From contig JBLNBN010000019.1 of assembly GCA_050260015.1 (NCBI GenBank), positions 1 to 20,507 of the forward strand: 20,507 bases of DNA, read 5' to 3'. This DNA is from JBLNBN01 sp050260015. Its GTDB lineage: Bacteria; Bacteroidota; Ignavibacteria; Kapaibacteriales; UBA2268. Under the pieces are notes generated by a model, which saw nothing but the letters and a program-made list of their open reading frames with translations, searched no databases and was not told where the DNA came from. Positions 7,566-13,768 of the stretch are shown here, one piece after another. Made by a program: the position numbers and the translations under genes. Positions within the stretch are counted from its first letter, which is position 1; each line of letters starts with the position of its first letter.

Positions 7566-8720
7566 ATGCAAGTTCCTCTTCTGGATTTAAAGGCGCAATA
7601 CCAGGCGCTTAAAGCGGAATTAGAGCCGGCTCTTTTGTCGGTTGCGGAAAGTCAGTATCTCGTATTGGGGCCGGAAGTCGCGCGTTTGGAGCAAACGCTT
7701 GCCGAATACTGCGATTCAAAATTTGCCGTCGGCGTATCCAGCGGCACGGACGCCCTACTTATGGCGTTGATGGCCCTGGACGTTCAACCGGGCGACGAAG
7801 TAATCCTGCCGACCTACTCCTTCTTCGCAACGGCGGGCGTAGTAGCCAGGCTAAACGCGGTCCCCGTCTTTGTGGATAGCTTGCCCGATAGCTTCAATAT
7901 AAATCCGTCGTTAATTAAAGAAAAGATCAGCCCGAAAACTAAAGCCATTATCCCCGTTCACCTCTACGGCCAGGCCGCGGATATGGACGCCATACTCGAA
8001 GTCGCCGGCGACATCCCCGTCATCGAGGACGCCGCGCAGGCGATCGGCTGCCAATACAAGAACGGCAAGAAAGTAGGCTCGATGGGCTTAATGGGCTGTT
8101 ACTCCTTTTATCCTACTAAGAACTTAGGCGGTTTCGGCGACGGCGGCCTCATCGTTACCCAGGACGAAGAACTTGCTACCAAGCTCCGCCAGATGCGCAA
8201 CCACGGCATGGAGCCGAAGTACTATCATAAATTTGTCGGCGGCAACTTCCGGCTCGACGCCATACAAGCCGCCGTGTTAAACGTTAAGTTCCCCCATTTA
8301 GAAAGTTGGCACGAGGCGCGCCGCAAGAACGCGGAAATTTACGCTAACGCGTTTATCAACGCCGGGCTTGCCGAGCGCGAAGGCGTTACCGAATTCAACG
8401 ATAAAAACAGGATATTGATCCCGGCCGCGCTCTACGGCGAGTCCGGGGCGAAGAATTACCATATATTCAATCAATACATAATCCGCGCCGAACGCAGGGA
8501 CGAGTTGCGCTCAATATTAACGGAAAATCAAATAGGAACGGAAATTTACTACCCGGTGCCTTTCCACGCGCAGGAATGCTTTGCAAAATATATAGTTAAC
8601 GGAGCGGCATATCCCGTGGCGGACAGATTTGCAGCCGAATCCGTCGCATTGCCTATCTATCCCGAATTGAAACGCGAGCAAATCGAGTTTGTAGTACAAA
8701 CAATTGCAAGTAAATACTAA
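7566..8720 (+). CDS. DegT/DnrJ/EryC1/StrS-family PLP aminotransferase
   Basis: This family transaminates keto-sugar nucleotides during synthesis of amino sugars for surface polysaccharides or glycans. Hallmarks are the N-terminal PLLDLKAQY, the phosphate-binding SSGTDALLMAL (59-69), EDAAQAIG (Asp155, which contacts the PLP ring nitrogen, and Gln158) and FYPTKNLGGFGDGG with the PLP-bound Lys185. The 384-residue length is typical. The ATG follows TTAGGATAAAAA, a plausible weak ribosome site. No dehydratase, epimerase or glycosyltransferase gene is beside it, so the sugar substrate is unknown. The closest named relatives by motif are WecE/FdtB-like 3- or 4-aminotransferases; I cannot choose between them. 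Confidence 0.9.
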   Translation: MQVPLLDLKAQYQALKAELEPALLSVAESQYLVLGPEVARLEQTLAEYCDSKFAVGVSSGTDALLMALMALDVQPGDEVILPTYSFFATAGVVARLNAVPVFVDSLPDSFNINPSLIKEKISPKTKAIIPVHLYGQAADMDAILEVAGDIPVIEDAAQAIGCQYKNGKKVGSMGLMGCYSFYPTKNLGGFGDGGLIVTQDEELATKLRQMRNHGMEPKYYHKFVGGNFRLDAIQAAVLNVKFPHLESWHEARRKNAEIYANAFINAGLAEREGVTEFNDKNRILIPAALYGESGAKNYHIFNQYIIRAERRDELRSILTENQIGTEIYYPVPFHAQECFAKYIVNGAAYPVADRFAAESVALPIYPELKREQIEFVVQTIASKY

Positions 8721-8774
8721 ACTATTTTTATTTTTCGATAAAATTAGTTATGTTAGAAATAGATTTAGCCGTTT

Positions 8775-9218
8775 GAGGGAAAAACGGTTCGTAGCGTCGG
8801 CGGCAACGCCGGCGAGGAAAGTCCGAACGCCACAGAACGGCGCGCTTCGTAACGCGAAGGCGGCAAGCGTTTTCTTTTAAGAATGCGCGAGCCGACGGAA
8901 AGTGCAACAGAAAGCAAACCGCTAATCCGCATAAGCTCCCGCCCGCAAGGTCGGGCGCGTATGGCCACGGAGGCAAGGGTGAAACGGGGAGGTAAGAGCT
9001 CCCCGCGCGTCCGGGCAACCGGGCGCGCCGGCAAACCCCGCGCGGCGCAAGTTCAAATAGGGAGGCGGGTCCCCGCAAGGGGCGCCGGGCTGTTCGTCCG
9101 GCACGTCAACGCTTCCGGGTAGAACGCTCGAGGGCGGCGGCAACGTCGCTCCCAGATAAATTACGAACGGCGGCGGCTTAGGCTGCCGTTACAGAATTCG
9201 GCTTATAGTTTTTTCCTC
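8775..9218 (+). ncRNA. rnpB: RNase P RNA (bacterial, type A-like)
   Basis: This is the catalytic RNA that matures tRNA 5' ends. Conserved blocks appear in order: GAGGAAAGTCCG (8814-8825), GTGCAACAGAAAGCAAACCG (from 8902), AAGGGTGAAACGGGGAGGTA (from 8976), a GTTCAAATAGGGAGG block (about 9050) and ACAGAATTCGGCTTAT near the 3' end (9191-9206). The ends were set by pairing. P1 is GAGGGAAAAAC (8775-8785) with GTTTTTTCCTC (9208-9218), including one G-U. P2 is GTTCGTA (8787-8793) with TACGAAC (9162-9168). The long-range helix uses CCGAA (8823-8827) with TTCGG (9197-9201). A further 9-bp hairpin (9166-9190) sits just before the ACAGAATTCGG block. Open reading frames across this region on both strands are spurious. 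No clear promoter or terminator is assigned. Confidence 0.96.
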
Positions 9219-9283
9219 TATTCGGCTCGATCTTTATTGCTGATATCTTTATAGATAATAAATTACATAATTACAACAATTAC

Positions 9284-9295
9284 TTAAGTACTTAA
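9284..9295. promoter_or_regulatory. 12-bp perfect palindrome upstream of Hpt gene
   Basis: TTAAGTACTTAA is self-complementary and lies about 20 bp before the Hpt start at 9316, between rnpB and hpt. It could be an operator, but A/T-rich palindromes of this size also arise by chance. Confidence 0.3.
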
Positions 9296-9315
9296 ATAAT
9301 ACGCGCGAGGAAATC

Positions 9316-9621
9316 TTGAATATCTCTAACGACCCGTTTATACGAGAATTACTGCCTGAGTTCGTTGATTCATGGATCGACGATATTGATACTAAATTTA
9401 TGCAATTCATTAAGGCAAAGGATTCCGGCGAGCTGTACAGATTGGCTCATACGTTAAAAGGCTCTTGTTTTCAATTCGGACTCGACGACATCGGCAAAAT
9501 GGGCGTCGAACTGATGGAACTTGCAAAAGACGAGGATTGGGAAAAAGCGGCTACCTACGAGCAACCGATTCGAAATTCATTCGCGCGCGTTAAAGAGTAT
9601 TTGGAAAGTAACTCTCTTTAA
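9316..9621 (+). CDS. Stand-alone Hpt phosphotransfer protein
   Basis: This 101-residue protein consists of a single histidine-phosphotransfer four-helix domain. The phospho-accepting motif is AHTLKGS with His45, followed by the typical FGLDDIGKMGVELMELAK helix. Such proteins pass phosphate between response-regulator receiver domains in multistep phosphorelays. No histidine kinase or receiver gene is nearby, so its partners are unknown. The start is TTG at 9316, five bases after GAGG (9307-9310); the next in-frame ATG would cut off the first helix. The following gene starts 18 nt downstream with its own AAGGGG site, so the two are probably cotranscribed. Confidence 0.87.
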   Translation: MNISNDPFIRELLPEFVDSWIDDIDTKFMQFIKAKDSGELYRLAHTLKGSCFQFGLDDIGKMGVELMELAKDEDWEKAATYEQPIRNSFARVKEYLESNSL

Positions 9622-9639
9622 AATATAAGGGGCAAAGCT

Positions 9640-10137
9640 ATGCCAAATTTTCTCAAACTTTCCGTTCTTACGGCTACGCTAGCGCTTTGCTTACTCGGCG
9701 AAACCTATGCGCAACGAAGGATCGCCATATTCCCCTTCGAGAATATGGACGGCAATATGCAGTATAATACCTGGATGTATAAGCTGCAAGATTCGCTTTC
9801 AAAGGCTTTTGTTGCGGCTGATCCGGAAGAGTACAACTATCGGGTTGTGCCGCAGGACTCCGTCGAAGCGATACTCGCTTCGCTAAATCTGGACCCAATG
9901 AACCCCCAGTACCAATCGGACATGTGGAAGGCCGTTGACGCGCTTAACGTTGATCGCGTCATAATAGGCAACTTCAATATCCAGGCCGGGAAATTCCTTA
10001 TTAACGCTTACATTTACGACCCGACGATCAAGTTGCCCGATCCGCGTTACCAGGCGAAGGACATTTTTAAATCGGAAGACAAGATCTACGAATGCATACC
10101 GATAATCACGAAACGTTTACGGCCGGCCGCGATGTAA
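9640..10137 (+). CDS. Exported protein of unknown function, TolB-N/CsgG-like fold
   Basis: The 165-residue protein has a signal peptide (residues 1-24, cleavage at TYA-QRR). The mature part opens with RRIAIFPFENMDGN, the strand seen at the start of TolB-N/CsgG/FlgO-like domains. It continues with VVPQDSVEAIL and WKAVDALNVDRVIIGNFN, which match the alternating alpha/beta pattern where a lipoprotein 'sensing' domain computes or binds at the envelope. It lacks a lipobox, so it is likely periplasmic. AAGGGGC lies 6-12 nt before the ATG. It follows hpt closely. Its 3' end faces the cupin gene with only a 7-nt gap. The exact function is unknown. Confidence 0.7.
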   Translation: MPNFLKLSVLTATLALCLLGETYAQRRIAIFPFENMDGNMQYNTWMYKLQDSLSKAFVAADPEEYNYRVVPQDSVEAILASLNLDPMNPQYQSDMWKAVDALNVDRVIIGNFNIQAGKFLINAYIYDPTIKLPDPRYQAKDIFKSEDKIYECIPIITKRLRPAAM

Positions 10138-10144
10138 ATTTCGA

Positions 10145-10471
10145 CTACCTGTAATGTACGGCCAACCAAATCGCAACGGGGGAGCTGGAGGTATAAGTTA
10201 CGGAATGTCGCGCGCGGGGAGGCAACTCCACGTAGTCGCCGGCATGAAGAGTAATTTCCTCGGGTTCCCCCGCTACCTTTATCCTCGCTACTCCCTGCAA
10301 AAGCGCCACCCATTCGGTTTGCTCCTGGTCGTATTCCTCGCCCTCGGGAGTCGTCTGCCCTTTCGAAGTTATTCGTTCGATCAATACCGAGCCCCCGCCG
10401 CCGATTGGTTCGAACTTTTCTTCTTCCGAAGGGTCCAAAAGATGAGCGAAAAGATTCCCGCGTTTTAGCAT
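10145..10471 (-). CDS. Small cupin-domain protein
   Basis: This is a single-domain cupin of 108 residues. The first cupin motif region reads YDQEQTEWVALLQGVARI (47-64) and the second HAGDYVELPPRARHSVTYTS (76-95, His89), ending IWLAVHY. The usual HxH pair of motif 1 is replaced by Asp/Gln/Glu residues, which is common in this small subgroup, so metal binding is uncertain. The substrate is unknown. AGGAG sits six bases before the ATG, inside the spacer to ruvB. The gene starts nine bases after the ruvB stop codon, so it is very likely cotranscribed with ruvB. Confidence 0.8.
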   Translation of the reverse strand: MLKRGNLFAHLLDPSEEEKFEPIGGGGSVLIERITSKGQTTPEGEEYDQEQTEWVALLQGVARIKVAGEPEEITLHAGDYVELPPRARHSVTYTSSSPVAIWLAVHYR

Positions 10472-10480
10472 GCAATGCTC

Positions 10481-11503
10481 CTATTCGAATAAATTTGGAA
10501 AACCGCCGGCTGAACGCTGCAGGCCGAACCTCTTATAAGCCAGGTCCGTCGCTATTCGACCGCGGCTCGTGCGCTGGATTAATCCCTCGCGTATGAGGAA
10601 CGGCTCGTAGACTTCCTCGAGCGTGCCCGCCTCCTCGCCTACCGCCGAGGCTATAGTATTAATTCCAACCGGGCCCCCGGCAAACTTCTCTATGATGCAG
10701 AGCAGCACGCGCTTATCCATTTCGTCCAGCCCGCGCTCGTCCACCTCCAACGCTTCGAGCGCGTATTGCGCTATGTCGCGCGTTATCTTCCCGTCTCCTT
10801 TCACCTGAGCGAAGTCGCGGGTTCTTCTTAATAGCCTGTTCGCGATGCGCGGGGTGCCGCGCGAGCGGGAGGCAATTTCAAGCGCGCCGGTACGTTCCAC
10901 CGGTATCTTCAGGAGGCGCGCCGAGCGCAGCACGACTTCCAAAAGCTCCTCGTCGGAGTAGTAATCGAGCCTGCTCGTTACGCCGAAACGCGAGAGCAGC
11001 GGCGCGGTTAGCAGGCCCGCGCGGGTAGTCGCGCCGACCAACGTAAACTTCTTCAACGCGAGGCCGATAGTCCGCGCCGAAGGGCCCGAATCGATCATTA
11101 TGTCCAGTCGGTAGTCCTCCATCGCGGAGTAGAGATACTCCTCCACGACAGATGACAGTCGATGTATCTCGTCGATAAAGAGCACGTCCCCTTCCCCGAG
11201 ATTGGTCAGTATCCCCGCCAAATCGCCCGGCTTCTCCAATATTGGACCGGAAGTAAGCTTTATGTCGCTGCTCATCTCGCGCGCGATAATGTGGCTCAGA
11301 GTCGTTTTCCCAAGCCCGGGAGGGCCCGTCAGAAGTACGTGGTCCAACGGCTCGCCGCGCTTTTTCGCCGCCTGTATAAATATTTTCAGATTCTCCACAA
11401 TCTTCCGCTGACCCGTAAATTCCGAAAGAACCGCGGGGCGGAGCGAGCTGTCGAGTTCGTCCTCGCCGAGCTTCGCGCTCGTTAATATTAAATTTTCTGC
11501 CAT
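10481..11503 (-). CDS. ruvB: Holliday junction branch-migration ATPase RuvB
   Basis: RuvB is the AAA+ motor that, with RuvA, drives branch migration of Holliday junctions before RuvC cleavage. The Walker A is GPPGLGKTT (about residue 60), Walker B LFIDEIHRL (about 108-116), sensor I VGATTRAGLL, the arginine-finger region LSRFG, and the C-terminal winged helix ends GRIATDLAYKRFG. I chose the ATG at 11503 (340 residues, the usual size, beginning MAENLILTSA). An in-frame TTG at 11533 would add ten residues without a ribosome site. ruvA and ruvC are not adjacent, so the gene is separated from its usual partners. A cupin gene follows in the same unit. Confidence 0.96.
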   Translation of the reverse strand: MAENLILTSAKLGEDELDSSLRPAVLSEFTGQRKIVENLKIFIQAAKKRGEPLDHVLLTGPPGLGKTTLSHIIAREMSSDIKLTSGPILEKPGDLAGILTNLGEGDVLFIDEIHRLSSVVEEYLYSAMEDYRLDIMIDSGPSARTIGLALKKFTLVGATTRAGLLTAPLLSRFGVTSRLDYYSDEELLEVVLRSARLLKIPVERTGALEIASRSRGTPRIANRLLRRTRDFAQVKGDGKITRDIAQYALEALEVDERGLDEMDKRVLLCIIEKFAGGPVGINTIASAVGEEAGTLEEVYEPFLIREGLIQRTSRGRIATDLAYKRFGLQRSAGGFPNLFE

Positions 11504-11596
11504 GGCGTTTCGATAATTGAAATAAGATTGCAAATTTCGCTATTTTTTAAGATAATTCCTAATATAACGGAACTCTCTAAACATAAGCGATATAAT

Positions 11597-11630
11597 AAAA
11601 AAACCTCCGCTCGCAAATAGAGCGGAGGTT
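11597..11630 (-). terminator. Intrinsic terminator downstream of tRNA-Pro
   Basis: On the minus strand AACCTCCGCTC, a 7-nt loop and GAGCGGAGGTT form a perfect 11-bp stem followed by a T-run (complement of 11597-11601). It begins 17 nt after the tRNA 3' end and insulates ruvB from the upstream unit. Confidence 0.85.
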
Positions 11631-11647
11631 AATAACTTCCTCGAACG

Positions 11648-11723
11648 TCGGCGTGACTGGATTCGAACCAGCGACCCCTACTACCCCAAAGTAGTGCGCT
11701 AAACCGGGCTGCGCTACACGCCG
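11648..11723 (-). tRNA. tRNA-Pro (anticodon GGG)
   Basis: On the minus strand the acceptor arm is CGGCGTG/CACGCCG with discriminator A. The D arm is GCGCAGCCCGGTTTAGCGC. The anticodon stem CTACT/AGTAG holds the loop TTGGGGT (anticodon GGG, G at position 37). The T arm is GCTGG-TTCGAAT-CCAGT, with the universal TTCGAAT loop. The CCA end is not encoded: CGT follows the discriminator. The gene has its own promoter and terminator. An open reading frame across it is spurious. Confidence 0.97.
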
Positions 11724-11738
11724 TCCCAAAAAGGAGTA

Positions 11739-11769
11739 CAAAATTACGACTTTTTCGGCTAATATCAAA
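11739..11769 (-). promoter_or_regulatory. Canonical Bacteroidota promoter for tRNA-Pro
   Basis: On the minus strand TTTG (complement of 11766-11769) is followed after exactly 19 nt by TAATTTTG (complement of 11739-11746). Both boxes are perfect matches to the known TTTG-N19/20-TAnnTTTG consensus of Bacteroidota housekeeping sigma factors. Transcription would start about nine bases before the tRNA. The -33 box lies five bases past the gmk stop codon. Confidence 0.8.
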
Positions 11770-11773
11770 CGAA

Positions 11774-12364
11774 TTATTTTTCAGAAACAGCGGGAGGCCC
11801 TAAATACTCTGCCAGAATTTCGTCGATGCGTTTGAAAGTCTCTTCTAAATCAAAGTTATAGACGACGTAATCGAAACTCTTCGCGAATTGCAATTCGAGC
11901 TTCGCCCGGGCCAATCTCCGCTGCAATTCCTGCTCGCTCTCGGTGTGCCGGCGGCGAAGTCGCTGCTCGAGCGTATCGAGGTCCGGCGGCTGAAGGAATA
12001 TCAAAAGCGATTCCTCGGGATACTCCCGGCGGATAGAGATCGCGCCCTTCACGTCTATGTCGAATATTATCTTGATACCGGCGTTGATTAATTTATCGAT
12101 CTCCGTTTTAAGGGTTCCGTAGTAGTTTCCAAATATCTCTTCGTATTCTACGAATTCCCCTTCCTGTATCTTTCGCTCGAATTCTTCGCGGGTTATGAAG
12201 TAATATTCGATACCGTTCGTCTCGCCGGGGCGTTTTTCGCGGGTAGTCGCGGATATGGAAAAGAATAAATCGGGGTAGCGTTCCATTACGTGCCGTACGA
12301 CGGTCGATTTCCCGCCGCCTGATGGCGAGGATAGAGCTATTAGTTTCTTGGGGCCTTTAATCAT
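11774..12364 (-). CDS. gmk: Guanylate kinase
   Basis: Guanylate kinase phosphorylates GMP to GDP with ATP in the cytoplasm, an essential step in guanine nucleotide supply. The P-loop is SSPSGGGKST, followed by the GMP-binding block SISATTREKRPGETNGIEYY, the FDIDVKGA core strand and the lid RLRRRHTESEQELQRRL. I chose the ATG at 12364 (196 residues, starting MIKGPKKL). A TTG at 12379 would add five residues and neither start has a clear Shine-Dalgarno site. It diverges from punA across a short A/T-rich region with an inverted repeat. Both genes act in purine metabolism, which may be more than coincidence. Confidence 0.95.
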   Translation of the reverse strand: MIKGPKKLIALSSPSGGGKSTVVRHVMERYPDLFFSISATTREKRPGETNGIEYYFITREEFERKIQEGEFVEYEEIFGNYYGTLKTEIDKLINAGIKIIFDIDVKGAISIRREYPEESLLIFLQPPDLDTLEQRLRRRHTESEQELQRRLARAKLELQFAKSFDYVVYNFDLEETFKRIDEILAEYLGPPAVSEK

Positions 12365-12400
12365 TTCTTTTTTATTCAATTATACAATAAAACTTCAGAA

Positions 12401-12419
12401 ATTTGTTTTATAGACAAAT
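12401..12419. promoter_or_regulatory. Inverted repeat ATTTGT-N7-ACAAAT between gmk and punA
   Basis: ATTTGTTTTATAGACAAAT has 6-bp arms around a 7-nt spacer. It is followed by CTTGGGAAAATCTTATAA and the GTG start at 12440. The whole stretch aligns closely with the region just before the OmpA gene at 18414 (see findings), which suggests a shared control site. A match to a known regulator cannot be made. Confidence 0.4.
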
Positions 12420-12439
12420 AACTTGGGAAAATCTTATAA

Positions 12440-13252
12440 GTGTCGTTACTAAAAAAGCAAATATATGATAAATTCTCTCCCGCTGCGGAGTATTTACAAA
12501 AAAAACTTCATCGCACCCCGGGAACTTTCGTCGTAGCGGGCTCCGGCATAGGCGACGCATTGTCGGAAATTGATTTCAGCGAACGCATCCCCTTTTCCGA
12601 AATACCCCGATTTCCCCAGGTTGGCGTGGAAGGGCACGTCGGCGAGCTACTCGTAGCTGAAATAAATGGCGCGCAGGTAGGGATATTTACTGGTCGATTC
12701 CATCTTTACGAGGGGCGGGACGTCGGCGATGCGCTCTCGCAGGTAATTGTCGCTCATCTGCTGGGAGCGAAGAAATTTATTCTGACCAATGCCGCAGGCG
12801 GACTAAATCCTTCCTACTGCGCAGGCGATTTGATGTTAATCCGCGACTATATCGATATGACGTTTCGACCGCTGACGAGCGTTTTTACCGAGGAAGCCTT
12901 TGCTAATGCGGGAAGCTCGGTTCCCCCCGCCGATTATTTATCCGATTTAGCCTCGAAAATAGCCGGGGCCCACGTCGGCGTCTATCTTGGAGTTACCGGC
13001 CCAACCTACGAAACCCCTGCGGAAATTCGCGCCTACCGCGAGCTCGGCGGCGACGCGATTGGGATGTCCACTACCCTGGAAGCCAAGGCTTCCTTGCTTC
13101 TTGGTTTGTCGACTCTGGGCGCCTCGATCATCACGAACGAGCTTAAAGAGATCCGTACCGCCGAGCTGAAGCATACGGACGTACTGGCGATAGCAAGTAA
13201 ATCTCGACCGAAAACCCTGGAATTTTTACGGCTCGCAGTTGATAGTTATTAA
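12440..13252 (+). CDS. punA: Purine-nucleoside phosphorylase (trimeric PNP type)
   Basis: PNP cleaves purine nucleosides (inosine, guanosine) with phosphate to free base and ribose-1-phosphate in purine salvage. Motifs align with the trimeric PNP family: VVAGSGIGD (Ser35), GRFHLYEG (Arg86, His88, Tyr90), LTNAAGGLNP (Ala118), GPTYETPAEIRAY (Glu191), DAIGMSTTLEA (Met209, Ser210) and ITNELKE (Asn233), with His245 near the C-terminus. The 270-residue length is normal. The start is GTG at 12440; no ATG or clear Shine-Dalgarno site is available upstream, and the leader AATCTTATAA may serve initiation. It is divergent from gmk. No terminator is obvious downstream. Confidence 0.93.
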   Translation: MSLLKKQIYDKFSPAAEYLQKKLHRTPGTFVVAGSGIGDALSEIDFSERIPFSEIPRFPQVGVEGHVGELLVAEINGAQVGIFTGRFHLYEGRDVGDALSQVIVAHLLGAKKFILTNAAGGLNPSYCAGDLMLIRDYIDMTFRPLTSVFTEEAFANAGSSVPPADYLSDLASKIAGAHVGVYLGVTGPTYETPAEIRAYRELGGDAIGMSTTLEAKASLLLGLSTLGASIITNELKEIRTAELKHTDVLAIASKSRPKTLEFLRLAVDSY

Positions 13253-13768
13253 TTTCCATTCCATCATACCGATATTTTCCCGATTAGTATTTTTGCGGAA
13301 AGCGATTATTTATAATTAGGCAATAGCCCCTATGCACGAAAAGTTTCGTCATTAAAGGTTAAAGATTTTTGTGCCTTTGGATAAAATTTATTCTTTCTAT
13401 CTTCGACTTAACACAGTAGAACATGAAAAAATATATATTTAAAAAACGCCGAAGCCTGGAATGGCAAGATTTGTTTGAGCGGGCCTGTTTCATTCCTCTA
13501 GCCGCGCCGGGCTTTGGCGGTCTTTTAGCGCTGGGCGGTATTCCAGACCGAACGTCTAATAATTTATCCCATAAATTTATCCCAATTTTATCAGTAACTA
13601 CTCCTCTGGCCGCAAATTTCCTTTCTGAAGAATCAAAAAGTATTAGCGATAAAAAATATTTTATCATTTTGCGCATATTTTTCTTAATTTAAGTGTTATT
13701 ACATAATAAAGGTTCCGGGTCGTTCATTAATTAAGTTCTGCGCTCTGCGCGACGAAGGAGAGAATTTA
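13253..13768. other. Intergenic region without a convincing gene
   Basis: About 516 bp between punA and the giant T9SS gene. An 89-codon open frame (13423-13692, plus) and an overlapping minus frame (13359-13676) exist, but neither has a recognisable domain, signal peptide or good ribosome site, and their composition looks non-coding. The G+C-rich patch at about 13450-13560 contains CTGGAAT (13458-13464) with its complement ATTCCAG (13541-13547) and resembles a degraded intergenic repeat. The only clear signal is AAGGAG at 13755-13760, the ribosome site of the next gene. Confidence 0.55.

Noticed and set aside
8728..9143. Several open frames on both strands
   Set aside because: They lie within the RNase P RNA, whose conserved blocks and pairings explain the sequence.
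11577..11768. 63-codon open frame on the minus strand
   Set aside because: It reads through the tRNA-Pro gene and its terminator.
13423..13692. Open frame of 89 codons, and minus frame 13359-13676
   Set aside because: No domain, signal or ribosome site; composition fits intergenic DNA with degraded repeats. A small orphan gene cannot be fully excluded.
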